Of a stretch of DNA of 8,115 nucleotides, positions 1 to 6,345 are shown piece by piece. Within the stretch, counting starts at the first letter, position 1, and each line of letters starts with the position of its first letter. The translations under genes and the position numbers were made by a program. Under the pieces are notes generated by a model. That model was not told the origin of the DNA, did not search any database, and was given only the letters and a program-made list of their open reading frames with translations. The stretch is from Rheinheimera sp. (GTDB taxonomy: Bacteria; Pseudomonadota; Gammaproteobacteria; Enterobacterales; Alteromonadaceae). The stretch is taken from the NCBI GenBank assembly GCA_003482455.1, contig DMYW01000067.1, forward strand, positions 10,845-18,959, written 5' to 3'.

Positions 1-13
1 GTGCGCCTTTTTT
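1..13 (-). terminator. possible terminator hairpin cut by the window edge
   Basis: Read on the minus strand, the first 13 bases are an A-tract followed by GGCGCAC, placed 12 bases after the stop codon of the small secreted protein gene. This is how the 5' arm of a rho-independent hairpin with A/T tracts on both sides would look. The other arm would lie outside the window, so this is inference from half a structure. Confidence 0.3.
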
Positions 14-25
14 GATCTTCGCTGA

Positions 26-571
26 TTATTGCGCTTTGACGCGTTTTTCAACGACATCTAAACGCACAGCGCGAACACCGTTTGCTGCGGCTAGTTTGGC
101 TTTCAGCGCCACCAAGTCCGCATCCGCTGGAGCTTGGAACATCACTAATTGGCCTTTATTCAGGCTTTTTAATGATTTCAGACCCAGTGTACGAGCAATG
201 CTTTGCAGCTCGCTTGGGTTGTTGGTGACGACGCTTAAGCGACCAGTGACTACACCAAGCTGACCTGTCATGGCATTGCGCACCACGCTTTGTTGACGCA
301 CAGTAGTGTCGACAGCTGATTTGGCTTGCACTAACTGGTGCGCGCCAAATTCAGAAACAACAGCCGCATCTGTTGGTACGCCTTTGTTCAGCGCAACAAC
401 ATCGGTGACCAGTTGGTATTGGTCAAAGCTGTTTTGTTGTTTTGCTTGCAGCTGGGCTTTTACAGCGGCTTGCTCTGGCACTTTGTGTTTCTCAACGCCA
501 ACGAAGTTTTGTGGCGCGGCAACCGCTTGTAAGCTAGCCGCCAGACTCAACATGATTAAAGTAGAACGCAT
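26..571 (-). CDS. secreted I9-like propeptide/external chaperone for the adjacent subtilase
   Basis: This encodes a 181-residue exported protein, probably a folding chaperone and/or inhibitor of the protease encoded just upstream. Residues 1-19 form a Sec signal peptide (positive start, hydrophobic core, cleavage near AVAA-P). Residues 20-100 are polar and Q/A/V-rich. Residues 102-181 show a beta-alpha-beta-beta-alpha-beta pattern typical of inhibitor I9/subtilisin propeptides: strand GRLSVVT, helix around NPSELQSIA, strand GQLVMFQAP, helix DADLVALKAKL, strand VRAVRLDVVEKR. It ends in the short tail RVKAQ. The start has AAGGAG seven bases upstream and lies 17 bases after the protease stop, so the two are co-transcribed. 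In Aeromonas sobria the propeptide-less kexin-like protease ASP is followed by its external chaperone gene ORF2, which is the best parallel. The family assignment comes from fold pattern and context, not from a search. Alternative: an unrelated small periplasmic protein. Confidence 0.72.
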   Translation of the reverse strand: MRSTLIMLSLAASLQAVAAPQNFVGVEKHKVPEQAAVKAQLQAKQQNSFDQYQLVTDVVALNKGVPTDAAVVSEFGAHQLVQAKSAVDTTVRQQSVVRNAMTGQLGVVTGRLSVVTNNPSELQSIARTLGLKSLKSLNKGQLVMFQAPADADLVALKAKLAAANGVRAVRLDVVEKRVKAQ

Positions 572-588
572 ATTGATACTCCTTCGTC

Positions 589-2880
589 TTAGTGACCGTA
601 GACACGGATTGCCACACCTTCAACGACTGAAGGACGACTGTTGTTTTTGTAACCTGACACTTCAAGCAAACCACCGCTTGCTTCAATGTCAGCGCCATTG
701 ACGTCTAATACTTTGATTTTCCAAGTGCCTTTGGCACTTTCGCCGTAGAAGGCGTTTGAGAGCATCACGCTGTCTTTCAGGATGTAACCATCATAAAAGT
801 CAGCACCAGCCGCAGGAACAACCAAGGCTTGTTTCGAGCTGAGCAGGACACTGCGGGTGCCACTTGGTGAAGTAACTTCGATCGCCAAGTCGGTACCAGC
901 GGTTGTGCCGACGCCGCCAAAGTTTTCCAAGGTCATTTCTGAGTTAGCGATTTGGAATTGGAACTGCGCGCCTTCCAGCACCATGTCATCAGTCACGACT
1001 AAATCAAATTCAACGCCTGCTGCTGAGTTGTCTGGCACGTCTGCGCTTAGAGCCGCAGATTCAGTGGCATACACACCGAGACCAACCCATGGAGACATCT
1101 TTTCTGTGCCCAATTTGGTGGTGTAGTTTTTGGCCATCTCAACTGCTTTACCAGCGTTGACGCGGCCAAAGCCGTACAGGTTGTTAAATTCAAAACCTGC
1201 TTTGTTTTTCACCCAACCTTGATGCGCGACGAATGAACCTTCACCGACGTTCAGCACGACAGGCGCGTTGTTCGCATCCACTTTCGTTGAAGTGCTAGCG
1301 ATGATGTGACGAACATCACGGTAGGTCAGGTTTGGATTGGCTGACAGGATCAGTGCTACCACGCCAGCAGCGTTCGGAGCAGCAGAACTGGTACCGTTGA
1401 AGCTGCTGGTGTAGTTACAGCTTAAGTTATCATCATGACCTGGGTTGTTAAACGGGTAAGCCGCCGCGAAATAACCAGAGCCAAAGAAGTTGTCATACAG
1501 CTCAGCAAAACCAAACGATGAGTAACCACGCAAACAGGTCGATTGGTCGGTAGTAACCATCGCTGGCGCGTCGTCACCATATTCACCTGATGGCGCCACT
1601 GCCGTTAAGTTGGCACCGGCGTTTGAATAGCTGGTGTGCTTACCGTCTGAGTTCACCGCACCGATACTGAAGTAGTAAGGCGATGATTGCGAGTTTTCCA
1701 TGTTAGCGTTGTAACAGGTCAACTTCAGATCGTTCGCGCCGTTGGCTTTACACAGATCGTTTTCCAGATCTGAACCACCGTCGACAAACGAGTTGCCTGA
1801 TGACTTGGTGTTCACCGCACCTTTGCCGTCACGCAAGTAGATGGTTTGCATTTGCACTACATCTTCAAACTCGTTGTAGCTCAGGGCTGTTGGGTACGTG
1901 ATACCGTAGCTGCGGTTAAATACGGCAACCGGCTCGCTTTCGCTAATGCCGCTGCCTGGAATACCGTGAGAAATCATGTACGCGAGGTCAGATTGCTCTT
2001 CTAAGTAGTTCATGCCGATCAGTTTGGCATCTGGCGCAACACCGTGGCCGCCTTTACCGTTCCAACCAACTGCCGCAATTAAACCCGCAACGCTTGTACC
2101 GTGGTCGCCCATGGCGCTTGGGTTGGTTGGGTCCATTGGATTGACCACGCCAGCGACAAAGTTCAGTGAACGGTTCGGCAGGACGTTGGCTTGCAAATCT
2201 TCATGCGCGATTTCAAGGCCTGAGTCGACGACAACGGCAACAGTGCCTTGACCCGTAACGCCTTTGGCGTACGCAGGCATCACGTTCATGTCTTCGCCTT
2301 TGACTAATTTGGCTTCTTGGCGAGCCCAGTACGCACCGATCAATTGCGTCGCTTGTTCAACACTCATGCCCATGTTGACATACATGTCGATCAAGAATTG
2401 TTTGTAGTCGCCATTTAACGCATAGGCTTTTTGGCCAGTGTTTTGTAAATGCCATTGTTGGCTGAACAGTGGGTCGTTTGCTGCACCGGCTAATTGCAGG
2501 TTCATGCTGTTAGTTGCTTCACCATCGGTGAAGGTCAACTGTAACGAAGTGGCCGCGCTGCTGCTTGGGATGTAGGCAAATTTAAATGTAGTGACAGAGT
2601 CTTTTTGCGAAGTGCTGACCAGTTGTAACACGCCAGTGCTTAACGTGTAGGTGGTTCCACTCGCGGTAACCGCAGCTCCTTTCTCTTTCATTGAGTGCAA
2701 TGAAATCAGGTCTGAATTACCGTCACTGACAGTGACCGTAAAGCTTGATGGCAAGCCAACTTTGGTGTTCGCTAAGTCCATTTGCGCGGTAACTTGCGGT
2801 ACTAAATTTTCGCGGCCACCACAGGCCGCCAGCGCTACCAGCACGGCGGCTGATAACAGGGTCTTTTGTAGTTTTTTCAT
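589..2880 (-). CDS. kexin-like S8 serine protease with P domain, predicted lipoprotein
   Basis: This 763-residue subtilase is predicted to be anchored in the outer membrane facing outward or the periplasm. Residues 1-20 are a lipoprotein signal with lipobox LAAC (Cys20) followed by Gly-Gly, with no Asp retention signal. Residues 25-132 look like an Ig-like beta domain. The S8 entry motif SQQWHLQNTGQ is at 140-150, then an extra segment of about 45 residues. Catalytic Asp219 (VVVDSG), His260 (GDHGTSVAG), oxyanion Asn363 (SSGNS) and Ser498 (FNGTSSAAP) are all present, so it should be active. Cys377, 389, 449 and 488 may form two disulfides. Residues about 620-745 are a P/Homo B domain (GTWKIKV, LEVSGY), typical of kexin/furin-like S8B enzymes. 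No I9 propeptide is visible. The frame is open to 3048, but ATG 2880 is chosen because it starts the signal directly and has AAGGGAG just upstream. ATG 2883 is an equivalent alternative. Confidence 0.93.
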   Translation of the reverse strand: MKKLQKTLLSAAVLVALAACGGRENLVPQVTAQMDLANTKVGLPSSFTVTVSDGNSDLISLHSMKEKGAAVTASGTTYTLSTGVLQLVSTSQKDSVTTFKFAYIPSSSAATSLQLTFTDGEATNSMNLQLAGAANDPLFSQQWHLQNTGQKAYALNGDYKQFLIDMYVNMGMSVEQATQLIGAYWARQEAKLVKGEDMNVMPAYAKGVTGQGTVAVVVDSGLEIAHEDLQANVLPNRSLNFVAGVVNPMDPTNPSAMGDHGTSVAGLIAAVGWNGKGGHGVAPDAKLIGMNYLEEQSDLAYMISHGIPGSGISESEPVAVFNRSYGITYPTALSYNEFEDVVQMQTIYLRDGKGAVNTKSSGNSFVDGGSDLENDLCKANGANDLKLTCYNANMENSQSSPYYFSIGAVNSDGKHTSYSNAGANLTAVAPSGEYGDDAPAMVTTDQSTCLRGYSSFGFAELYDNFFGSGYFAAAYPFNNPGHDDNLSCNYTSSFNGTSSAAPNAAGVVALILSANPNLTYRDVRHIIASTSTKVDANNAPVVLNVGEGSFVAHQGWVKNKAGFEFNNLYGFGRVNAGKAVEMAKNYTTKLGTEKMSPWVGLGVYATESAALSADVPDNSAAGVEFDLVVTDDMVLEGAQFQFQIANSEMTLENFGGVGTTAGTDLAIEVTSPSGTRSVLLSSKQALVVPAAGADFYDGYILKDSVMLSNAFYGESAKGTWKIKVLDVNGADIEASGGLLEVSGYKNNSRPSVVEGVAIRVYGH

Positions 2881-2947
2881 CATGCTCCCTTCTTGATCAG
2901 TGATGATGCACAGATTGGCTAGCGGATGGTAACAGGATGAAACTAAT

Positions 2948-2976
2948 TGTCTACAAATTGTAAATGGAATTAGCAA
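2948..2976 (-). promoter_or_regulatory. candidate promoter of the protease unit
   Basis: On the minus strand TTGCTA (2971-2976) and TAGACA (2948-2953) are separated by 17 bases, which would give a leader of about 60 bases. The -10 match is poor (three of six). An 11-bp palindrome, TACAAATTGTA (2952-2962), overlaps the -10 side and could be an operator. The stretch is AT-rich compared with its flanks. This is a weak call. Confidence 0.3.
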
Positions 2977-3052
2977 AAACTTTTTTTGAGTTGTGTGTTC
3001 TATCCGGCGACACTGGCGCGGGGGCTTTGGCGTGTTGAAACAAAACATGATA

Positions 3053-3087
3053 AAAAAAGCCAGTGGGCATGACTCACTGGCTTTTTT
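3053..3087 (-). terminator. rho-independent terminator of aguA, usable in both directions
   Basis: The arms GCCAGTG and CACTGGC form a 7-bp stem around a 9-base loop. The stem is flanked by six or more A on one side and six T on the other, so the full perfect inverted repeat is 13 bp. It begins 17 bases beyond the aguA stop codon. Read on the minus strand it ends in a run of seven T. It should insulate the downstream protease unit from aguA transcription. Confidence 0.9.
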
Positions 3088-3104
3088 GACGCAATCGAGC
3101 GGTG

Positions 3105-4226
3105 TTATGCAGGTTGTTGTTGCGTGATGCAGTGGATGTTACCACCACCGAGCAGAATTTCTCGGCCTGGCACTGTCACTACTTGATGATGTGGGTAGAC
3201 GCGTTGCAGGATGTCTTGCGCCACGCTATCCATCGGATCATCAAAGGTTGGCAGAATTAAACCGCCGTTGCACAAATAGAAATTGATGTAGGAACCGGCC
3301 AACCGCGCTTGCGCTTCGCGTGGCACTGCGGCACCGGTTAAATCCACCGTAGCGTACTCGTCAGCACTGGCATACAAAGGGCCTGGCACCGGCAACTTGT
3401 GCACGACAAACTTACGGCCTTTGGCATCCGTACTGTTTTCAAGCACGGCTAATGCGTCGCGTGAGCGTTTATATTGTGGGTCGTTAACATCATCGGTCCA
3501 GGCCAGCAGCACTTCACCGGGGCGTACAAAGCAGCACATGTTATCGACATGGCCGTCGGTTTCATCGTTAAAAATGCCTTCCTCTAACCAAATCACTTTA
3601 TCGATGGCCAGATAATCGCTCAGCATCTGTTCGATGTCGGCTTTGGTTAAATGTGGGTTGCGGTTTGGGTTTAACAAACATTCTGCGGTGGTAAGCAAAG
3701 TGCCTTCACCATCGGCATGAATAGCACCGCCTTCGAGCACAAAACCTTCGGTGCGATAGCGCGGTAACCCTTCAATATTTAACACTTTTTGTGCAACTTG
3801 GTCGTCCAAATCCCAGGGGAAATACAATCCGCCGTTTAAGCCACCCCAGGCGTTAAAGGTCCAATCGACTCCACGCACTTCGCTGCCATTGGTGACAAAG
3901 GTTGGGCCTGTGTCACGGCACCAGGCGTCGTTATTGGACACTTCCACCACTCGAATAGGGTGGTTGGTTGGCTCTAAACTCAGCTGTGCTTGTGCATTGG
4001 CGAACTGGCGCGCTGAGGCCATCACGGTGACAGGTTCAAATTTGGCGATAGCGCGGATCACAGCACAAAACGCGGTTTGCGCCGGTTTGGCGCCCATGCG
4101 CCAGTTATCGGTGCGCTCTGGCCACACCATCCACGTTTGTTTGTGGCGTGCCCATTCGGCTGGCATATAAAAACCATCTGCACGAGGCGTGCTGGTTAGC
4201 GTACGGTCAGAAATAAATCCACTCAC
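3105..4226 (-). CDS. aguA: agmatine deiminase
   Basis: The enzyme hydrolyses agmatine to N-carbamoylputrescine and ammonia, the middle step of the arginine-decarboxylase route to putrescine; it should be cytoplasmic. The 373-residue length is normal for the peptidyl-arginine deiminase-like (PAD_porph) family. Family landmarks are TPRADGFYMPAEW (13-25), TWMVWPER (31-38), WCRDTGP (102-108), EGGAIH (165-170), DGHVDN with His226, and the C-terminal GGGNIHC with catalytic Cys366. The start is GTG at 4226, with AAGGA seven bases upstream. An ATG at 4233 is out of frame and abuts the ribosome binding site, and the next in-frame ATG would remove the conserved N-terminus. aguB, encoding the following enzyme, lies upstream, and a strong terminator follows. 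No separate promoter in the 103-base gap convinced me, so it is probably co-transcribed with aguB. Confidence 0.97.
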   Translation of the reverse strand: MSGFISDRTLTSTPRADGFYMPAEWARHKQTWMVWPERTDNWRMGAKPAQTAFCAVIRAIAKFEPVTVMASARQFANAQAQLSLEPTNHPIRVVEVSNNDAWCRDTGPTFVTNGSEVRGVDWTFNAWGGLNGGLYFPWDLDDQVAQKVLNIEGLPRYRTEGFVLEGGAIHADGEGTLLTTAECLLNPNRNPHLTKADIEQMLSDYLAIDKVIWLEEGIFNDETDGHVDNMCCFVRPGEVLLAWTDDVNDPQYKRSRDALAVLENSTDAKGRKFVVHKLPVPGPLYASADEYATVDLTGAAVPREAQARLAGSYINFYLCNGGLILPTFDDPMDSVAQDILQRVYPHHQVVTVPGREILLGGGNIHCITQQQPA

Positions 4227-4233
4227 AGGACAT

Positions 4234-4238
4234 TCCTT
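4234..4238 (-). promoter_or_regulatory. ribosome binding site fixing the GTG start of aguA
   Basis: AAGGA on the minus strand lies seven bases before the GTG at 4226. It also directly abuts an out-of-frame ATG (4233-4231) that would encode only eight residues. The spacing decides for the GTG. Confidence 0.75.
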
Positions 4239-4278
4239 ACAAAATCAAAACTTTAGTTAGTGCAGCGACTGAAAGTGC

Positions 4279-4305
4279 AAACAGGCCAGCATGGCCGGCC
4301 TGTTT
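4279..4305 (-). terminator. hairpin between aguB and aguA, possible partial terminator
   Basis: AAACAGGCC (4279-4287) pairs perfectly with GGCCTGTTT (4297-4305). One mismatch and two more G-C pairs follow, closing a three-base loop. It begins 24 bases after the aguB stop. The T tract on the minus strand is only three long, so termination is likely incomplete. It may instead protect or tune the aguB part of a shared transcript. Confidence 0.5.
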
Positions 4306-4329
4306 TACGGTGTAAGTCGTTGCAAACGC

Positions 4330-5220
4330 TTATTCGACGCTATTGCGTGGTACGGTTTTGCCGTCTTTGGTTAGCAGCGTGTCGAAGATATCGATCCGAC
4401 GGTCACGGAATACGCCCCAGCTGCGACGGATATGCGCCAATTCGTCCAAGTCAAAGGTGTGCACTAACACAGCTTCGCTGACTTCATCGGCTTCTTGCAC
4501 CTTGGCGCCGAATTGGTCGGCAATAAAGGAGCTGCCATAGAAGGTGATAGAGAAATCGCCTTCAGTTTCAGTGCCGATGCGGTTTGATGCAATCAGTGGC
4601 ACCAGGTTCGCTGCGGCGTGGCCTTGTTGCGTGCGTTGCCAATGATCGCGCGATGAAATCGTGGCGTCGTGTGGCTCGCTACCAATTGCGGTTGGGTAGA
4701 ACAACAGTTCTGCGCCCATCAGCGCCATGCTACGCGCACATTCTGGGAACCATTGATCCCAGCAAATACCAATGCCGATTTTCGCGTACGCGGTATCCCA
4801 TACTTTGAACCCGGTATCGCCTGGCGTGAAGTAGTATTTTTCGCTATAGCCTGGGCCATCAGGAATGTGGCTCTTGCGGTAGGTGCCCAAGTAACTGCCA
4901 TCGGCGTCAATGACGGCCACGCTGTTATATAAACAGTTACCGGCACGCTCGTAGAAACTAATCGGCAGTACCACGTTTAATTCTTTGGCGATTTTTTGGA
5001 AATGCAAAAATGCAGCATTTTCTTCCAGCGGTACTGCGAAGTTTAAATATTCTGGTTTTTGCTTTTGGCAGAAGTAGTTACGTTCAAACAATTCCTGCAA
5101 CAGGATGATTTGCGCGCCTTGGCTGGCGGCTTGGCGAACGAGTTTTTCACCACGGGCGATATTTTCTTCAACATCCCAACCACCGATCATTTGGGTGGCT
5201 GCAACTGTAACCTTACGCAT
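4330..5220 (-). CDS. aguB: N-carbamoylputrescine amidase
   Basis: This nitrilase-superfamily enzyme hydrolyses N-carbamoylputrescine to putrescine, CO2 and ammonia, completing the pathway begun by the neighbouring agmatine deiminase. The 296 residues match the usual family length. The catalytic Glu-Lys-Cys triad is visible as Glu43 (LLQELFERNYF), Lys116 (YRKSHIPDGPGY) and Cys153 (IGICWDQWFPE). Other family marks are the N-terminal VAATQM and the C-terminal RRSWGVFRDRR. I place the start at ATG 5220, with AGGAG nine bases upstream. An ATG three codons earlier (5229) touches that ribosome binding site, and the open frame back to 5289 adds residues that family members lack. It has a candidate promoter at 5261-5289. 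aguA lies 103 bases downstream on the same strand, with a hairpin between the two. Confidence 0.97.
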   Translation of the reverse strand: MRKVTVAATQMIGGWDVEENIARGEKLVRQAASQGAQIILLQELFERNYFCQKQKPEYLNFAVPLEENAAFLHFQKIAKELNVVLPISFYERAGNCLYNSVAVIDADGSYLGTYRKSHIPDGPGYSEKYYFTPGDTGFKVWDTAYAKIGIGICWDQWFPECARSMALMGAELLFYPTAIGSEPHDATISSRDHWQRTQQGHAAANLVPLIASNRIGTETEGDFSITFYGSSFIADQFGAKVQEADEVSEAVLVHTFDLDELAHIRRSWGVFRDRRIDIFDTLLTKDGKTVPRNSVE

Positions 5221-5260
5221 GCAGTACATCTCCTGACAAAAGATTCGACTAAGACACCAT

Positions 5261-5289
5261 ACTGTAGTCAGTTTCCCTGCGCACAGCAA
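5261..5289 (-). promoter_or_regulatory. candidate sigma70 promoter of aguB-aguA
   Basis: On the minus strand TTGCTG (5284-5289) and TACAGT (5261-5266) are exactly 17 bases apart. The -10 matches the consensus at four of six positions and the -35 at three. Transcription would begin near 5254, giving a leader of about 34 bases before ATG 5220. Confidence 0.45.
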
Positions 5290-5302
5290 AATTTGTGCTG
5301 TG
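5282..5302. promoter_or_regulatory. inverted repeat over the aguB -35 box, possible operator
   Basis: CACAGCA (5282-5288) and TGCTGTG (5296-5302) form a perfect 7-bp dyad with a 7-base AT-only-but-one centre. It covers the candidate -35 element of aguB. The size and symmetry suit a dimeric helix-turn-helix repressor that would block the polymerase there. I do not recognise the motif as that of a named regulator. Confidence 0.4.
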
Positions 5303-5314
5303 AGGGGGTGTCAC

Positions 5315-5377
5315 GGTCGGCTCACGCTAAGTGACCATGGCCGCATGAGGGCCTTGGACTGGCTGCACGTGCCGACC
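5315..5377. other. multibranched RNA-like fold in the intergenic region
   Basis: Three nested or adjacent pairings occur in 63 bases. An outer 7-bp stem is GGTCGGC (5315-5321) with GCCGACC (5371-5377). Inside it are TCAC/GTGA (5322-5334, five-base loop) and CCATGGCC/GGCCTTGG (5335-5357, one T-T mismatch, seven-base loop). The outer length and first arm recall a tRNA, but there is no T-arm, no GTTCGA-like loop and no proper linkers, so it is not a normal tRNA. It lies upstream of the candidate aguB promoter, so it would not be part of that leader. The strand is undetermined. It may be a small RNA, a tRNA-like remnant or chance pairing. Confidence 0.25.
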
Positions 5378-5461
5378 AACAAAGGGGCGCAAAATGCCGC
5401 AATTTTAGGCGTCGGTCAATCAAATTTTTCTGAAAATTCTGAGGCTTGCAGGAGTTGAATC

Positions 5462-5492
5462 ATCCGGGATTTTTTATGCAAAAATCCCGGAT
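5462..5492 (-). terminator. perfect 13-bp hairpin after the peroxiredoxin-like gene
   Basis: Two exact 13-base arms (ATCCGGGATTTTT and its complement) enclose a five-base loop. The structure starts 22 bases after the stop codon of the minus-strand gene. No T tract follows the stem in either direction; the T run is inside the stem. It therefore marks a transcript 3' end or stabilising hairpin more safely than a classical terminator. Confidence 0.45.
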
Positions 5493-5514
5493 AAAGATGT
5501 AGTTTTTATGCGAT

Positions 5515-6168
5515 TTATTTGGTCTGTGGTTTAGCCGCTAACTGGGCGGCGTGCAGCAGCAACTCTGGCGCTAAGCGGGTTTTGTAATTGACGTGTACAT
5601 AACTAAATTGAATAACGCCATCGGCACCTAGGATAAACACCGCAGGGGCAGGGAGTACAGCTTTGCCACTGGCATCATAGGTCAGTTTAATGCCATAGCT
5701 TTGGCGGTAAATCGCTTCGGTTTTGGCATCCATATAATAGGCAATACCAAAGGCCTGCATCGCTTGCAGGCCAGCATCGGAATACAGTTGATAGCTCAAC
5801 GGGGCTTTGTCCGTTTCCGCTTTGACTTTGGCGGCCGCGTCAATCGGCTCAGGGCTCAAAGCGATCAGTTGATACCCAGCGTCTGCGAGTGGTTTTTCGA
5901 TGGTGCGAAGCCCAGACAGTTGCGCGTTGCAATACGGGCACCAGCCACCACGATAAAACACCAACACGGTAGGTTTACCGGCAATCAGCTGTTTCAGCTC
6001 CACTTTTTCGCCTGTTAAGCGCTGCACTTGAGCTTGCAGCGGCGCGTTCAGACCATTTAACAGCGGGTGCACCGAGGTGGGGGCGTCAGCAATTTGGGCA
6101 TGGGCGCTACTTACCGTGGCGAGCAGCAAAGCGGCAGTGGCAACAAGTGATTTGATAGAAAATGACAT
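5515..6168 (-). CDS. periplasmic peroxiredoxin-like (AhpC/TSA) protein
   Basis: This 217-residue exported thioredoxin-fold protein probably reduces peroxides or acts as a periplasmic thiol-disulfide enzyme. Residues 1-24 are a Sec signal peptide with cleavage at AHA-Q. The redox site is FYRGGWCPYC, with Cys77 and Cys80 in a CXXC arrangement preceded by the strand PTVLV. This is the form seen in the peroxiredoxin-like 2 branch of AhpC/TSA rather than the PxxxTxxC of typical peroxiredoxins. Later landmarks are the helix-strand segment LIALSPEP, YSDAGLQAMQAFG and the PAPAVFILGADG strand-turn typical of the fold. The start ATG 6168 has AAGGAG six bases upstream and begins the signal peptide, so the open frame reaching 6354 is not used. 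The gene is transcribed away from ubiF, 177 bases apart. The substrate is unknown, and no clear promoter was found. Confidence 0.9.
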   Translation of the reverse strand: MSFSIKSLVATAALLLATVSSAHAQIADAPTSVHPLLNGLNAPLQAQVQRLTGEKVELKQLIAGKPTVLVFYRGGWCPYCNAQLSGLRTIEKPLADAGYQLIALSPEPIDAAAKVKAETDKAPLSYQLYSDAGLQAMQAFGIAYYMDAKTEAIYRQSYGIKLTYDASGKAVLPAPAVFILGADGVIQFSYVHVNYKTRLAPELLLHAAQLAAKPQTK

Positions 6169-6345
6169 ACAAAGCTCCTTAGGTTTTGCCAATAGACAGA
6201 GCTTAGTGGTTTTTTCTTTCAAACTTTCTGCGAATTTGGCTAAAAACCGGAGCTTTTTTCCGAAAAGCCTATGATCCAGCACAGCCTTTTTTGTGCAGTG
6301 CGACGTACAATACAGCGAGATAGAGCTTAGGCTGGGAAAACATTC

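Noticed and set aside
306..701. Open frame of 131 codons on the plus strand
   Set aside because: It runs opposite the chaperone-like gene and across the start/stop junction of the protease unit. Its Cys/Ser/Thr-rich translation resembles no domain.
2884..3048. N-terminal extension of the protease frame by 55-56 residues
   Set aside because: It would bury the lipoprotein signal inside the protein, has no good ribosome site at 3048, and begins next to the aguA terminator. The start at 2880 with AAGGGAG upstream explains the sequence better.
5221..5289. Extended start of aguB at 5289 or 5229
   Set aside because: The added residues are not part of the nitrilase fold, and ATG 5229 directly abuts the ribosome binding site. 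ATG 5220 has correct spacing.
5315..5377. tRNA gene
   Set aside because: The outer 7-bp stem and first hairpin recall a tRNA, but there is no T-arm or GTTCGA-like loop, no normal linkers and no CCA-proximal features.
5701..6018. Open frame of 105 codons on the plus strand
   Set aside because: It lies wholly opposite the peroxiredoxin-like gene, which has a signal peptide, active-site motif and ribosome site. The opposite frame shows none of these.
6280..6311. Full sigma70 promoter for ubiF
   Set aside because: TACAAT at 6306 is a fair -10, but nothing like TTGACA lies 16-18 bases upstream. I mention it only inside the gene entry.
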